The notes beneath the pieces were generated by a model. It had not been told where the DNA came from. It did no database searches and saw nothing but the letters and a program-made list of their open reading frames with translations. Shown piece after piece: positions 33,401 through 64,000 of a stretch of 64,000 bases of DNA. This DNA comes from Syngnathus acus (taxonomy: Eukaryota; Chordata; Actinopteri; Syngnathiformes; Syngnathidae): the NCBI RefSeq assembly GCF_901709675.1, contig NC_051088.1:4551664-4615663 (forward strand). The letters run 5' to 3'. Within the stretch, counting starts at the first letter, position 1, and every line of letters begins with the position of its first letter. The translations under genes and the position numbers were made by a program.

Positions 33401-36400
33401 ACCAGGCCACAGCGATGCCGAGTCGGCGCACACAGCGAGCCTAGCTACCTTGCTGATGGCGTGCAGTGCCCAGACCGCAGCAAAGTACTCGGCAGACTTG
33501 TCAGGGGTCTTCTGGCAAATTGTCTGAGACCCAGAACAAAAACAATGTGACGATGATAATCTTTTGTTAGAAGAATTTTTTTGTCAAAGGTCAGACTAAC
33601 ATCCATAAGAAGTGGCAGTCTGGTAACCCGTTGCATGGGGAGGATGAGAAACGAGATCATCGGGAGGCCCCCGCACTCGCTGCTCTCTTCAATTTGCTTC
33701 AGTGTGTCCTTAAACGCACCATTGCTACTCCTAAAAGATTTGCAAAAAAAGACACTTTTAGGTCAACATTGTCACCAAGACAAAAAAGACTTTGGTGGCT
33801 CACTTACAGGAGCTTCTGCAGCGTTCTCTGCTGGAAGGTCTCGTTGGAACAGTAGACGATGTACGGATCAAAATGATGGGCGGCATGGTTCTGAACAATG
33901 TCGCTAATGTCCCGGATCACTGGGGTGTCAGAGTGACGTCGCTCAAGATCCTCAAAAAAGCTGGAAAAAAATATGGGAATAAACTCATTCAATAAAATGT
34001 AAAGAACTACTAAATAGTTTGTTCATCTTTACTTGTATTTAATCGTGTTGGCTTCTTGTGATGTGCGCACCTTGTCCACACGAGGCAGCGCAATACAGCC
34101 ATATAGATATACACAAAGTAAATTGTCTCAACTGCTCAGTAAGATGCAGTCATACTATTCATAATAAACAAATAAATAAATAAATAAATCAAATTAAGCG
34201 CCACAGTCAAAGCCCATTTGTCAAAAAACTTGCTAGCCGATTTAATTGATATTTGAAAATTGGCAAGAATCGTCTGTTTTATCTTCCAAACACACCCCAC
34301 CGCCCCCAAAAACAGGAATTGGCAAAACAAACAAAAACAAAACAGCCAACTTTAGCCAAGAAAAAAGGTCAAACGACACCACGCAGGCCAGGAAGAAAGG
34401 ACACAGAAAAATGCGAATCATTATTTGCTCTTGTAGTGCACCTTTTCTCCTATTCAAAAACTACTTAAGGCTTTCAAGCCCCCTCCCCCCAACTCACTGC
34501 ATTGAAGCATTTGTTCACACGCTTTGTAATGCAGCACATTATCATTTTAAAGCCCAAAAATACCACGCAGAGCAGTAAGACGGCAAAACCTGTTTGCCAA
34601 GCGTGTTTTAACATGTCGATGGGGCCTACAAGATACTTAAGCCATGCATAAGGGGTGGGGGGCTGAAAATTTGAGTCATTTCTAAAACTGCACATAGCAA
34701 CAAATGTATGAATGAATGACACACATAAGGTATAAGGGCATGAGTATGTATTGTTCCCACCGTTTGCTGACTTGGTGGATAACCGAGATGTTGGAGAAGA
34801 GGTGATGGTGCTCTGTGGCTGTCATGGTCTTCCTCAGAGCGTCACTGTCCTTAAAATGTCGCACCAGGATGCCCAGGCTGTGCAGGTACGAGTGTTCCGA
34901 CGTGATTATTTCAAAGATTGCCTGTCAAATGGATTTAATCAATAAGTATCACCAACAACAGTTTCAACTGAAGCAGTCAACACTGAAGGCAAATCGTATC
35001 AGTGCGATTGAAACACTGATTTCTTTGGGGTACCGATGCTGCTGAAGATAAGAATGCAACGTTCTGCCTGGCGGCAGAAGAAAAGGGCATTGCTGTGGAA
35101 ACTTGGCTCAAGTTGAAGAGATACAATAAAGACCCACGAGGTTACTTGAGGCATAAAAGTGGGAAGCAGCCACGTAACAAACAGCCTGGCTGGGTGCGGC
35201 TTTGCTCAGGGAGTAGAGTGCAAACAGGGTGGACACAAAATGAAAGCAATAACAAAACAGGTACAATGAACTCTCCGCTTTCGATTACTTCACACGCGTC
35301 AGAATTTTCAAAATACCTTAACTGGATGTCGACCAGACTTGAAATTTCAATGGACATTGTATTTATGAGGTTGCGCTCTCTTGGTGTGAGCAGTCCTAAT
35401 CAGCCTTTCATTATGGTTACCTAGTGCTAGGCGGGGAATGACAAAAAATGCTCAGTTGGCTTTGAGTTTGGGTGCAACATCACTAAAGCCTGCTGTACAC
35501 TGAGCCAACGCTGACTGAACTGAAGCGTTTGACAACTAATTCTCATAATTCTGGGGGGATTCAAAGTTCATCAACAAACATAGCGTAGTGGTCCCTAACC
35601 AGCTTAATTTGGGTTTGGAAAATATAGTTACATTGGTCTATACTCAACTAAAACAGAGTAGCATGTTTCTGCGCACATATCAAGAACTGGAATACTTACC
35701 TCCTGTCTTTTTCTCTCTTGAGGTGAGATCATGTTCAGTATGCCAGTTTCCTTCACCTTCAAGGAGGAGGAATACAAATGATTTAAATGCAGTTGTCAGG
35801 TGTCTCAAATAAAATCAAAAGACAAGAGATTGTCTGTCCAACTCAGTCTCCTCCCCCCTTCCGAATCACTATTTCCACATGTTAGCATGGCTGTGGGCCG
35901 AGTCCCTACCTGTGGCAGTTGGCTCCAAGTGAGCTGCGCAGGCCTGTAGCTCTTCACCACGATGCTCTGATCCTCCACCGGAGCTTCTACCACCACAAAG
36001 TCATCCAGCAGCTCATCCTGGTTGGTGGAGTGCAAGCCCCGCTCTCGGATCTCCTGGTAGAGGCACGGTGTTGCTGGGGGGCAAACCCACATGTTAATCA
36101 TTTTGGGGTTCTTAGGTCTGGAAAAGTTTGCAGGTCAACAATTTGGCTGTATGATTTCACGACCAAATGTGGAGAAAAATCACTGCAGGTCAACTCTGCA
36201 TGTAAAACACGAGGTTTGTTACTTAAGAACACTGAATGAATGATCGGGACAGCTTTTTCTTCGCGTCAGCATACGGCGACGAGTGCCTGAGCTGCTGAGG
36301 CTGCAGGACGTTACAATTCAATAATCAGCACCCAACAATGCCACATTCAGAATGCAGAGTGCGTTCCGAGTTCAGGCCATTCTTTCCCAGGAGAGCTAAA

Positions 36401-37644
36401 ATCTGCCAAGACATCTAAAATTGAATCCCGGTGGCTCAGCAAGCCTTCATGTAACACGTTTCTATCGTCCACTGTATTTAAAAACATTTTTTAGAGTGTT
36501 TTAGCCACTTTTAGCGATGTGGAGTGTGACTCAGTCATACCGTCTTTAAATGATCCGCGCTGGTTACGGTTCCTCTTCCTCCCTAGTGTTCTCTGCCAGG
36601 ACAACAACAGAACAGATTATCACAAAAGAATACACGCTACATAAATTTTTTTCAGTTCGCTTTATCCTGATAGCTCACTCAATATTATGTTCCACAATTT
36701 ATTTCGCTCTTGTAGAAGCTAAATGTGGACTTCCTCAAAAGAGAACATAATGTGGGAGATTCAAAACAGTTGAACAGACAAGGCATCATCTCCATGACTC
36801 ACAGAGCATGACTGAGGCTAAAGCTCAGTTTCCACTAAACACTGCTGGAAAGTTCAAGCGTTTCCATTTTGGTATCAACATAACAAATTGCTAACAATAA
36901 AATATTTCTCATCTCCCTATTGTTGCGGTGCAGTTTGTCAATTGTTCGAGAGAGCATCAACACTTAAAGTGAAAGTCCAGTCAAAAAGATTTTGAAATAA
37001 TATCTTATATGTAAGCCCAGCCGGCCTCAATTTATATTTATCCAGAAGAGATGAACAAGCGCAAGCTCTACCTTCCTCCCGGGGCTGCGACCTGCACCCG
37101 GACTGGGTGCTCTGCCTTCTTTCACAGGTTTTAGTGTGTTTCCAGCTCCTTTTGCCCTTGCCATGGCCTCAATGTCCAAACTGGTCACTGCCGCTCTGTA
37201 GGACTTGTTTCTGCGGTTCCTCCTCAAAGCGAAGCCGTCTCCATCGCTATCGTAGTCTTCCCAGCCCAAATTGGGCCCCTGAGTCGAGTGTCGGATACGG
37301 GATCCGTGATTGGAATTCTCTAGTCCCACAGGGAACGTCACCACGGTAGTGTGATGACGGTTTTTGGGCCGGCTGGCCACGGCTAGATTCTTGGGAATGA
37401 TCTGCTGGGTGCCAAGCTTCAGCGCCGCTGCACTTTGGGTGCTCAAAATCAGTTGCTGGGGCACCACCAGCCTGTTGAGGTCTTCCTCATGGGTTGTGGG
37501 TGCCTCGGGCTGGACAGTGGGGGAGCTTTGTGACTGGTAGCATTCATCACCGGGTTCAGATATATGGAGTTCTGTGGAAAAGTGGCTCTCCAGAATTAGA
37601 GGGACCCGGTCACCCGCACAGCCATCTGACTGGGTGTGAGACAT
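30410..37644 (-). CDS. arhgef16: Rho guanine nucleotide exchange factor 16 (ephexin-4)
   Basis: Fourteen coding exons: 37072-37644, 36541-36592, 35910-36073, 35700-35756, 34761-34921, 33808-33960, 33601-33730, 33449-33523, 33270-33362, 32680-32831, 31861-32043, 31143-31213, 30625-30726 and 30410-30549, giving 701 residues with every phase closed. The N-terminal block [19 protein letters not shown] and [18 protein letters not shown] identify ARHGEF16. The DH domain runs from [12 protein letters not shown] through [13 protein letters not shown] (the conserved helix). A PH domain follows ([29 protein letters not shown]). The C-terminal SH3 contains [16 protein letters not shown]. The last four residues, ETNV, are a class I PDZ ligand. 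Ephexins activate Rho-family GTPases at the membrane; ARHGEF16 acts with EphA2 and RhoG (family knowledge). It lies downstream of espn on the same strand. Confidence 0.96.
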
Positions 37645-38857
37645 GGCGTCTTGCCTCGGTCACCTTGGCCCAGTCCCCTCACCTCTTCAGCACCTACAAC
37701 ATTAAAAGGTTCTGTAAAAGAGTTGAGAAAATAAGAGTATGTTTACAAACCCTCACAAACAGACGTACGTGAGAATCAGAAACAATTTTTGAAGGTGGTG
37801 AATGTTGCATTCTCATCAGGTTTAGTAGAAGCTTGCAAAAGTTCACTAAACAGTCGGCAGACATTCGCGTGTATTTTTCTTAAAAATAAGAATAAAAAAC
37901 TAAAAAAAACATCAACTAAGGAAGCAACATCCACTGCCTTCAAAAACACTCACAATTGTTCGCCGCTAAATGAATTTTGAATAAAAGGTATGGAAAATAT
38001 TAATTGACATAACCATCAAGTTAATCAATTATTTAAAAAGTCAAGCAGCATTATTTCAGTTGTTTACCGCCTTATCCACTGTGTTAAAGAAATAATGCAG
38101 CTGCAAAAGTGTGCACAACCTCTTATAACTGCTACGTGCAACAGTGCACACCCGATAGCATTAAATTGTCTCTGATAAATCCAAAATAAAGTATACCTGT
38201 TGTACTAGGCTTTATTTATTTATTTTTGCGGTATCATAGTAATACAGTACAAACACTATTTTCTTTTAGAACATAGAGGTCAGAAAAGCCTCGAAAATAC
38301 AAAGATAAAAAAGATTTGTCCAAGCCATTATATAAAGTGAGACTCCAAAAATGAATCGTTTGACGGGTCATTACGCATGTATTTCGTTTCAACTGAAGTC
38401 TAATAAATTTAACTACTGGAAATATTACATTTAAGATAGTTTGATGTCAAAAGAAATTAAAAAAAGTCCAGTATAATTAAAAAATACTAAAAGGGCTATT
38501 TAAAAGTGATTATTATTATTATTATTTTGGGTGATATTTACTGTACTATTTATTTGCAGCGCTGAAAAGTTAAAGGCACGCTCTCCGAGTAACGTCGACA
38601 TACAACGCTTACTTATTACATATCCATGCAAAACTATTCAAACATTTGAATCAGTTCATTCCATATGCAAAACATACAAGTGTTTACATATTTAATACTC
38701 CGGCACGGTGATTTGAATGAGTTTCCTTCCACACAGTTATGGTAGAGACGCATTTGAGTGGGAGGAAAAAATGTCTGCCTCACATTCCCTTAGTTGTCTA
38801 TGGCCAGATGACAAACAACAAAGCATGCGAGGCTGCAAGATGACACAGCGATCTTAC

Positions 38858-39010
38858 CCGAGCGAGGTGAACTTGCAAAAGTCCCGACGATCGAAAAGAA
38901 TGAAGAGAGCGAGAAACCTCAACTGCGGCCGCTGCTGGGTCGACGCATTCGTGTCGCATATCTGTGCTTAAACTGCCACTTCCTGCTTTAGGGATAGCGG
39001 GGACGTCATC
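38858..39010 (-). promoter_or_regulatory. Candidate arhgef16 promoter and untranslated first exon
   Basis: A CpG-rich island in AT-rich surroundings carries a NotI-type GCGGCCGC. On the minus strand a strong donor, CGG|GTAAGAT, sits at 38857/38858. It would splice in the UTR to the acceptor near 37698 ahead of the ATG at 37644. Upstream are a CRE-like GACGTCAT (about 39002) and an inverted CCAAT (about 39030). This is inference from composition and splice sites only. Confidence 0.45.
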
Positions 39011-39365
39011 GGCACAGGTGAGCGTCCGCCAATGACAAAGTGCAGAAGGGCTGCTCAATATTTAAAAACATTTTTTCACCTTTTAAAAAAATATTTATAC
39101 TTCTTTTGGAAGCCAGTTTTAATATTTCCTAAATGTAGTTTATACATGTACGTATATGTCGAGATTAAATCATTTTGCAAGTATTATGCAGTCTTTTAAT
39201 CTGTTTAAGCTTTTATTCTTCGCCAGGTTTGTTGGTTTATTGATTTCGTAACTTCCAACAGGCCGTGAGCGCATTCTAGTGGCCATTAGTTTACCCTACA
39301 GCACAATAAGAACGCACTCTAACCATCATCGATGCAAATTTATTTCTACTTAAAGGTGACCTCAA

Positions 39366-39405
39366 CCCCCCCCCCCCCCCCACCACCACCACCTCTCTCT
39401 CTCTA
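39366..39405. repeat. Poly(C)/(CCA)n/(CT)n compound simple repeat
   Basis: About fifteen consecutive C, then (CAC)n, then (TC)n. The length is likely to vary and to be error-prone in sequencing. Confidence 0.9.
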
Positions 39406-41013
39406 GGCTCCCTTTCTTTTTGTTTAGGGGGTGTAGCAAGCACGCAACCTACATCACATCACTGAGAGGTTACCCATTTCTTTTTGACCTTTTAAATTCT
39501 GCTCAATGAAATTAATCACCCACCTCCTGCCCTTTCAGTCAACAAAAGCACAGTGCGACCCATTGTTATTTTTTTTGCAATTGCGATTTATTTCGTTTGA
39601 TTTTAACAGTCTGAAAACATAATCATGCTTTCTGGTATTAGACAGCATCCAATCAAGGCTGAGATCCAATATGCAAACACTGACAGTATCATGATCAGAG
39701 AAGGTGACTATGTACAGGGTTTATATGCATAGAAAAATCAAATGGCGAATACATCATTTTAAATTTCAACATCATATGGCAGCTGATGAGTCCGTATTTA
39801 TTTCCAAATGATGATGACATAAGGTGCGCACTGCAAGCTTCATTGAATGATTATTCTCTCTACTGTAAACATTTATACGATATAACTTTTCCGAGCGTTT
39901 AAAAATTAATTTACTGTATGTACATAACATACTATATTTATACACCTGCATATTAATGACAACTACAAGCTTTGCTTATATTTACTTTGTCATTCACTCT
40001 ATACTAAATATTCAGCAGAGTTCGAGTATTACCTTAAAGATATTTTCTTGCTGCAGAAAAAAAACATTAAATTTCATTAGATGATGGTGATAATAATCAT
40101 CATTCGGCGAGTGATAAATATACTTGTGCAGTACTCAATGTGTGTTGACAAACTGCATGTTGTAAAAATGAACTAGACTTTATCCAAATAACCTGGAGTG
40201 TTTAAGTAATATAATTTGTGTTTATTTGTTAGTGTAACAGGATAAGTGGGACCTAGGTTAAGTATATTTATTCCATTTCATCCTGCTTAAGCAAATTACG
40301 CAACAATGCACACATTCATGATCACAATAGTAACCAATAGAAAAATGAATTATGATCAACGTAGCCTTTAATTTTTCCAGTGCTGATTTAGAACAATTTT
40401 AACATGTATTTGATTTTGCTGAAATGTACACATCCACAAAATGTGAAAGAATGACAACTATGGCGCTTCTATGACCATCATACAAAAATGTCTTTATACC
40501 ATAGATTAATTGATTAGTATGTCAATGGTGTTACATAACGGCGAGTGCGTGGACTGTACAAAGCAGACATCTCTTAACTCCTTCCCATGGCAACATTGCT
40601 AAGCTTTTTTTTTTTTGTCACTCGCCGTTTATATGATAACATCTATGAGAAACACATTGAATTAGCGGTAAAGCAAACAGGCCTGAATTAAGGACACATG
40701 CAGTTTAAAGAAAAGGTCTTGCGTGAGGGCAAACTTTGCATGCCGAAGCTATACTACTGCTTAAAGTTTGTGTCCATGAGACTTTTAACGAGGACCAAGG
40801 CGAGCCACAGGCCTCGCCTGCATCAGTTCCGTGTCTGGACGATGAGAGACAAAGACGTGACATCGTCGGGAGTGGTGTTGAGCTGCTCCCGCAGAGGGCA
40901 CAGAGAAGCATAAGGGTTGAGAAAAGCAATCAGTGAAGGAAGGCCTTGGGAATTGTGGCTGAGTTGATGATGGGAAGGGCCCCATGAGCGGAAGAGAAAG
41001 CGGGAAGGCCAGG

Positions 41014-60233
<19,220 letters not shown>

Positions 60234-60581
60234 CTGTAGTGGGAGGAGAGAAGAAGACTAGGTTAAGATTTGGGCAGGTCACATTGCAAAGATAGCGGCT
60301 GTTATATGTCGCAGCCTTTTCATTCACAGAAACACAGGAAATCTATGGTATAATTATTATAGTGTCGATGGCCTGAACAATGAATGCCATGATAATCGCA
60401 GCACAATGTAAAACAATGCCATACAGCAAAAGATTGCTGCAAACACAAACCGATCAAGGACTTGTTTGATTTGAGACAATGCCCAGCTCATTCACCAACA
60501 AATGTGCATTCAACGCTCAATGTTTGAACGTCATTTCCCCTCCAGACAGACGGACAGCTGTTTGTTACGTATACTGTATCT
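60234..60581. other. espn intron sequence upstream of the first visible exon
   Basis: Intron flank before the 60047-60233 acceptor. Nothing was recognised in it up to the hAT element. Confidence 0.5.
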
Positions 60582-61399
60582 CAGTGGTTCCCAAACTTTT
60601 GCAGGCTGGCGCCCCCTTTGGCTCCCCAGTGAATTCCTAGCGCCCCCCCCCCCCAAGGACCGGCATTTATATAAATAAATAATACATTTATATAAATAAA
60701 TAAATAATACATTTATAATATCATTACCATTACGTTGAATTAGTGGGAGCACTGAGTTTGTTTCTCAGAAACGAGCCGGTCCCATCTAGACGTAATCGGA
60801 GACAATGACACCCGAAGTGATTTAAGGTTTGTCTTTTATTGCAGGATGCTTGGTCTCCATGTGTTGAAGCAGTTTTGAATGCTTCACTGCCTGGTTAGTT
60901 AGCCTGTCGCCACATATTAGCTTTGCGGGCTCGACTGGGGAAACATGTCACGTGACCGGGACGAGTGTCTTGACCTGAATTAATTGATCGTCGATAAAAA
61001 AAAAATTCTGTGCGGCTTGGCGGCCCGGTACCAAGTGACCCACGGACCGGTACCGGTCCGCGGCCCGGTGGTTGGGGACCACTGCCCTAACCAGTTCAAC
61101 ACAACACAACACGGCGCGTTCTGGCGAGTCCCCAATTTCATGTTGACTTGAACTCAAGATGATGTTGACCGCCAGAATGCGGTTTTTATTATAAGATAAA
61201 ATTCTGAACATTACAAGCTTGAAATTACAAACCTGAGCTTTTGCTTTTGTAGTCTATGCTGTCGGATCTGACTGGGCCAGAGCAGCGTGTTGTGTACAAA
61301 TCGACTGCCGCCCCCCTACCGCCCCTTTCTTCCTCACCGCCCCCCCAGATCTTTCCACCGCCCCCAGGGGGGCGGTACCGCCCACTTTGGGAACCACTG
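60582..61399. mobile_element. hAT-superfamily non-autonomous element, copy 2
   Basis: The terminal inverted repeats CAGTGGTTCCCAAA match copy 1 (19338-20160), and a perfect 8-bp target duplication CTGTATCT flanks it (60574-60581 and 61400-61407). It is 818 bp and nearly identical to copy 1. Differences are mainly in homopolymer lengths, a missing CCGCCCCCCTA unit near the right end, and a few substitutions. The near-identity suggests recent activity. No transposase is encoded. Confidence 0.93.
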
Positions 61400-61407
61400 C
61401 TGTATCT

Positions 61408-64000
61408 CATGTCAGCAATCATCTTAAGGCCTACCAAGCGTCGGTGAAGAGTTTGGTATTCAAATGACAATGCAAAACATTTAGACTCTGAAAACAGTGT
61501 CGGGAACCTGCGGGAGTGCTTAAACAAACAAGATGCTTACTTGGGGCATTGTCAACTACAGTTGAACGGACAAAACTTTCATTCAGCTTTTTATGTCAGG
61601 AATATCTGGCAAAAGCTCCAGTTTATTTGAAAGTAGCTATCAGTGAGCTATGCCCCCCTCCCAGCCCCTCGTTTTCTGCAAAGCCCCTAGCCATGCATCC
61701 CAAACCATGTACTTGTATCTATCCTTGTCCCACACAGGGAGGTCGGGAAGTGACCGGGTACTTCCCCACTAAATCCTATAAAGTTGTGCTTTATCTGGAC
61801 ACTGACAAATGAACACAGCATCTCCTAAGAGGATTACCACGCTGGTGGCTTTGCCAGACTGGCTTTGTGCTTAATGAAGGCTTACCACTGGTGAAGGTGG
61901 GCCGAGTATGTGATGACTAGCCACAGACAAGGTGAAAAAAAAAAAAGAGAGGCGGAGCTCCTCTCCCGTCGAGACAAACCTGACCCAGCTGAGCTTTCAC
62001 TTGATAAGATGCAGCTCAAGGCCAATGCAGCGCTGACTTTAGAGCCGACATGTACGCTACATGTTGATAAGCGCATGTACTGTCTAAATGCAACGCGCAA
62101 GGCTGCTTATGATTATTTGTGTTTTAGTCTGACCCAATATGTTGGCTTAGTCTTTGAGGGAAATGTTCAAATAGAGCTGGATGTTTGCTATTTTTAGGGA
62201 AAACCTCAGTAATATTTAAAAAATAATGACAAGAAACATCAAACAATTCGCTCATCAAGCAGTGGCCAGAGAGTTTATAATCACTTGTGAGATATAATAA
62301 AACAAGGTCTGAAAAGGAGAAATAAGAAATTCTTCTAAATTTTTATGAGACGGATTTAAATAGTGAGTCTGACCAACTATTAAGATGTTGGCTAACTTCC
62401 CGCTCCATTGTGAAATGCATTAAACTCTTAGCAGAAGTACATTTGAACATTAAAGGAAAGTTTGAAATATTTTGGAAGACTGCAGAAGTCTGTTTCTGTG
62501 GTTCCTGGGATAAAGACTGGTTTGTGTTTTTTTTTTTCTTCACTTTAGATGGACTTACTTTGATAATGTTATACTTAAAGTGCGAATAATGACATGTTTG
62601 GCGGTTGGTATCATGTTACAACTATAAGGCAGGCTGATCAACATCTGACTATATTCTGAAGAAACTAAATGTCAAACTCTACCACCATAAAATATAAAAC
62701 AATAAAATATTTAATGATAAAATGATGTAATGTGCGATATGGTCTATTAGATGTACATAGCGATTTGTTTTTTTGTCATTACAATGCCAGGTACTTAACT
62801 GATGACGTAACACAGGGGTCATGTTTTCCTTGCAATCTCTCAACGAGAACAAACCGAGCCGTCCAATTGCCTCTTAAAACTCATGGATACAAATTTGGCA
62901 CTTGTAATAAATCGCAAAGCAAGAATGCTTATCTCCCTGTTGCAAAGTTCCATTGCAAACAATGCTAGTGACCGGTGGAGCTTTTGGCTATTCAAACGTA
63001 TTTGTTTCCCTCATTAGCTTATCGCAGGTTGGCGCTACTGTGTGTCGCTGTGGAGATGGTGACAAACAGCAAGGAGGGGTGGAGGAGAAGAGTGAATGGG
63101 GCCCCGGCTATCAGGGAGCTCTGTGTCCCTGGGGCTCATTAAATTTTCAACATCCACCTACCTAGCTGTGCCATTAGAAAACAGTGCGATGGCGACATTT
63201 ATAGCACGTAAAGCATACAAAGCTGAAGTTCAAAGTATGTTGAGTAGTCACTTTCCCATTTCTGTTGATTAGCGCATTGTCACTGATACGCAATCCCAGA
63301 GAGGTCAATTATGCGCAAATTAAGTACATATAGCACTTATTGCCGTGTTCCCTTCATCGATTGAGTCTGACTGGCGTTTTGGCATGTGATGAAATATTTC
63401 ATTACCTCCTGATTCTAGCTTCTTGGATGTCACTGACATTTAGAACGCTTTAGCTTCAAGACTAAACAACTGAAGGTCACAAATAATTGCCAATGCATCA
63501 ATAGTCGTCTCTGTATTATTTGTTCCGTCTTTGTATCAAGAGTGCAAACACAGAGGCTTTGTCCCCCCCCGCCCCACTCTCCAAATCTCCACTCTCTTGC
63601 CAAAACCAGATGGCTCTAATGTTTTAAAGTAAGCTGACTGAAAGCGGCGGGCGGGTCTGCGTCGCGACTCGGACTCTGCAGAACCGCAAATGACCCGGCT
63701 ACTGATTGGGATAAGTGAGTGTGTGATTTATGCTGTTTTGTTGTTTGGAACTCCGTGTGCCAAGTTTGTTTGATAGAACGGACAACCCAGCCGCCCTAAT
63801 GTGTTTAGCGGTGTCCATGGCAGTCATTCAGTCCAGCGTTATCTCTGTAAACCATGATCGGGTCTGACTCTGCACTGATTAAGGACGGAAGTCGTCAAGT
63901 GGCAATCGCACAACAATGCCGACACAACAATATATGTTAGATACAGCTAAACAGACCAAGGTATTGGTCCAGGCAGACTTGCAGAGACTGTTTGACAGTA
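61408..64000. other. espn intron, right edge of window
   Basis: No further ankyrin-repeat exon could be found on the minus strand up to the edge. A GC-rich patch lies at about 63640-63720 and a C-rich tract at about 63563. The missing N-terminal ankyrin exons of espn should be to the right of the window. Confidence 0.5.

Larger units (their letters stand above)
37645..41013. other. espn 3'UTR, spacer and arhgef16 upstream region
   Basis: Minus-strand 3' flank of espn, with TTTATT (AATAAA on the minus strand) near 40268 as one possible poly(A) signal, then AT-rich spacer. Toward arhgef16, a splice acceptor (TTGTAG on the minus strand, about 37698) lies upstream of the arhgef16 ATG, implying an untranslated upstream exon. 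No other gene was recognised. Confidence 0.45.

Noticed and set aside
61225-61527. 100-residue open frame
   Set aside because: It spans the end of the hAT element and its flank; low-complexity Gly/Arg from the GC-rich terminus.

Overview
This window is vertebrate nuclear DNA, almost certainly from a ray-finned (teleost) fish. Genes are split into many short exons with GT-AG (a few GC-AG) introns. The proteins are vertebrate orthologues, and the intergenic DNA carries hAT-type and other fish-style DNA transposons, a LINE tail and simple repeats. Species cannot be fixed from the sequence. There are no bacterial features.

Layout from left to right: (1) 329-4477 (+), a coiled-coil gene of the outer-arm dynein docking family (ODAD1/CCDC63/CCDC183-like). 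(2) 6910-9948 (-), a complete 12-exon Gfo/Idh/MocA-type NAD(P) oxidoreductase of 454 residues. (3) 11183-12475 (+), taf10. (4) 13509-17702 (+), ppih, the spliceosomal cyclophilin, with two transposon relics in its introns. (5) 19074-21271, a nested transposon block. (6) 22017-27710 (+), ybx1, whose promoter has three CCAAT boxes and a CRE, and whose reading frame is broken in the fifth coding exon. (7) 30410-37644 (-), arhgef16 (ephexin-4), 14 coding exons with DH, PH and SH3 regions and a PDZ-ligand tail. (8) 41014-60233 (-), the 3' three quarters of espn (espin); the first ankyrin exons lie beyond the right edge. A second copy of the hAT element sits at 60582-61399.

The most interesting result is in espn. 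A 2.06-kb exon at 44958-47015 looks at first like an intronless nested gene, but it has no ATG. It opens with a splice acceptor in the same phase as the preceding espin exon, and it encodes what I recall as the C-terminal region of espin-like (ESPNL). One locus could therefore make both an espin-type end (through a 12-nt microexon to the actin-bundling tail) and an ESPNL-type end.

The genes do not form a pathway. ppih-ybx1 is a neighbour pair also seen on human 1p34, while ARHGEF16 and ESPN both lie on human 1p36.3, so the right-hand half looks like conserved vertebrate synteny. Exon coordinates were assigned by hand from splice sites. They were checked by codon phase, which closes across every gene except at two places (the first gene and ybx1), both reported as findings.
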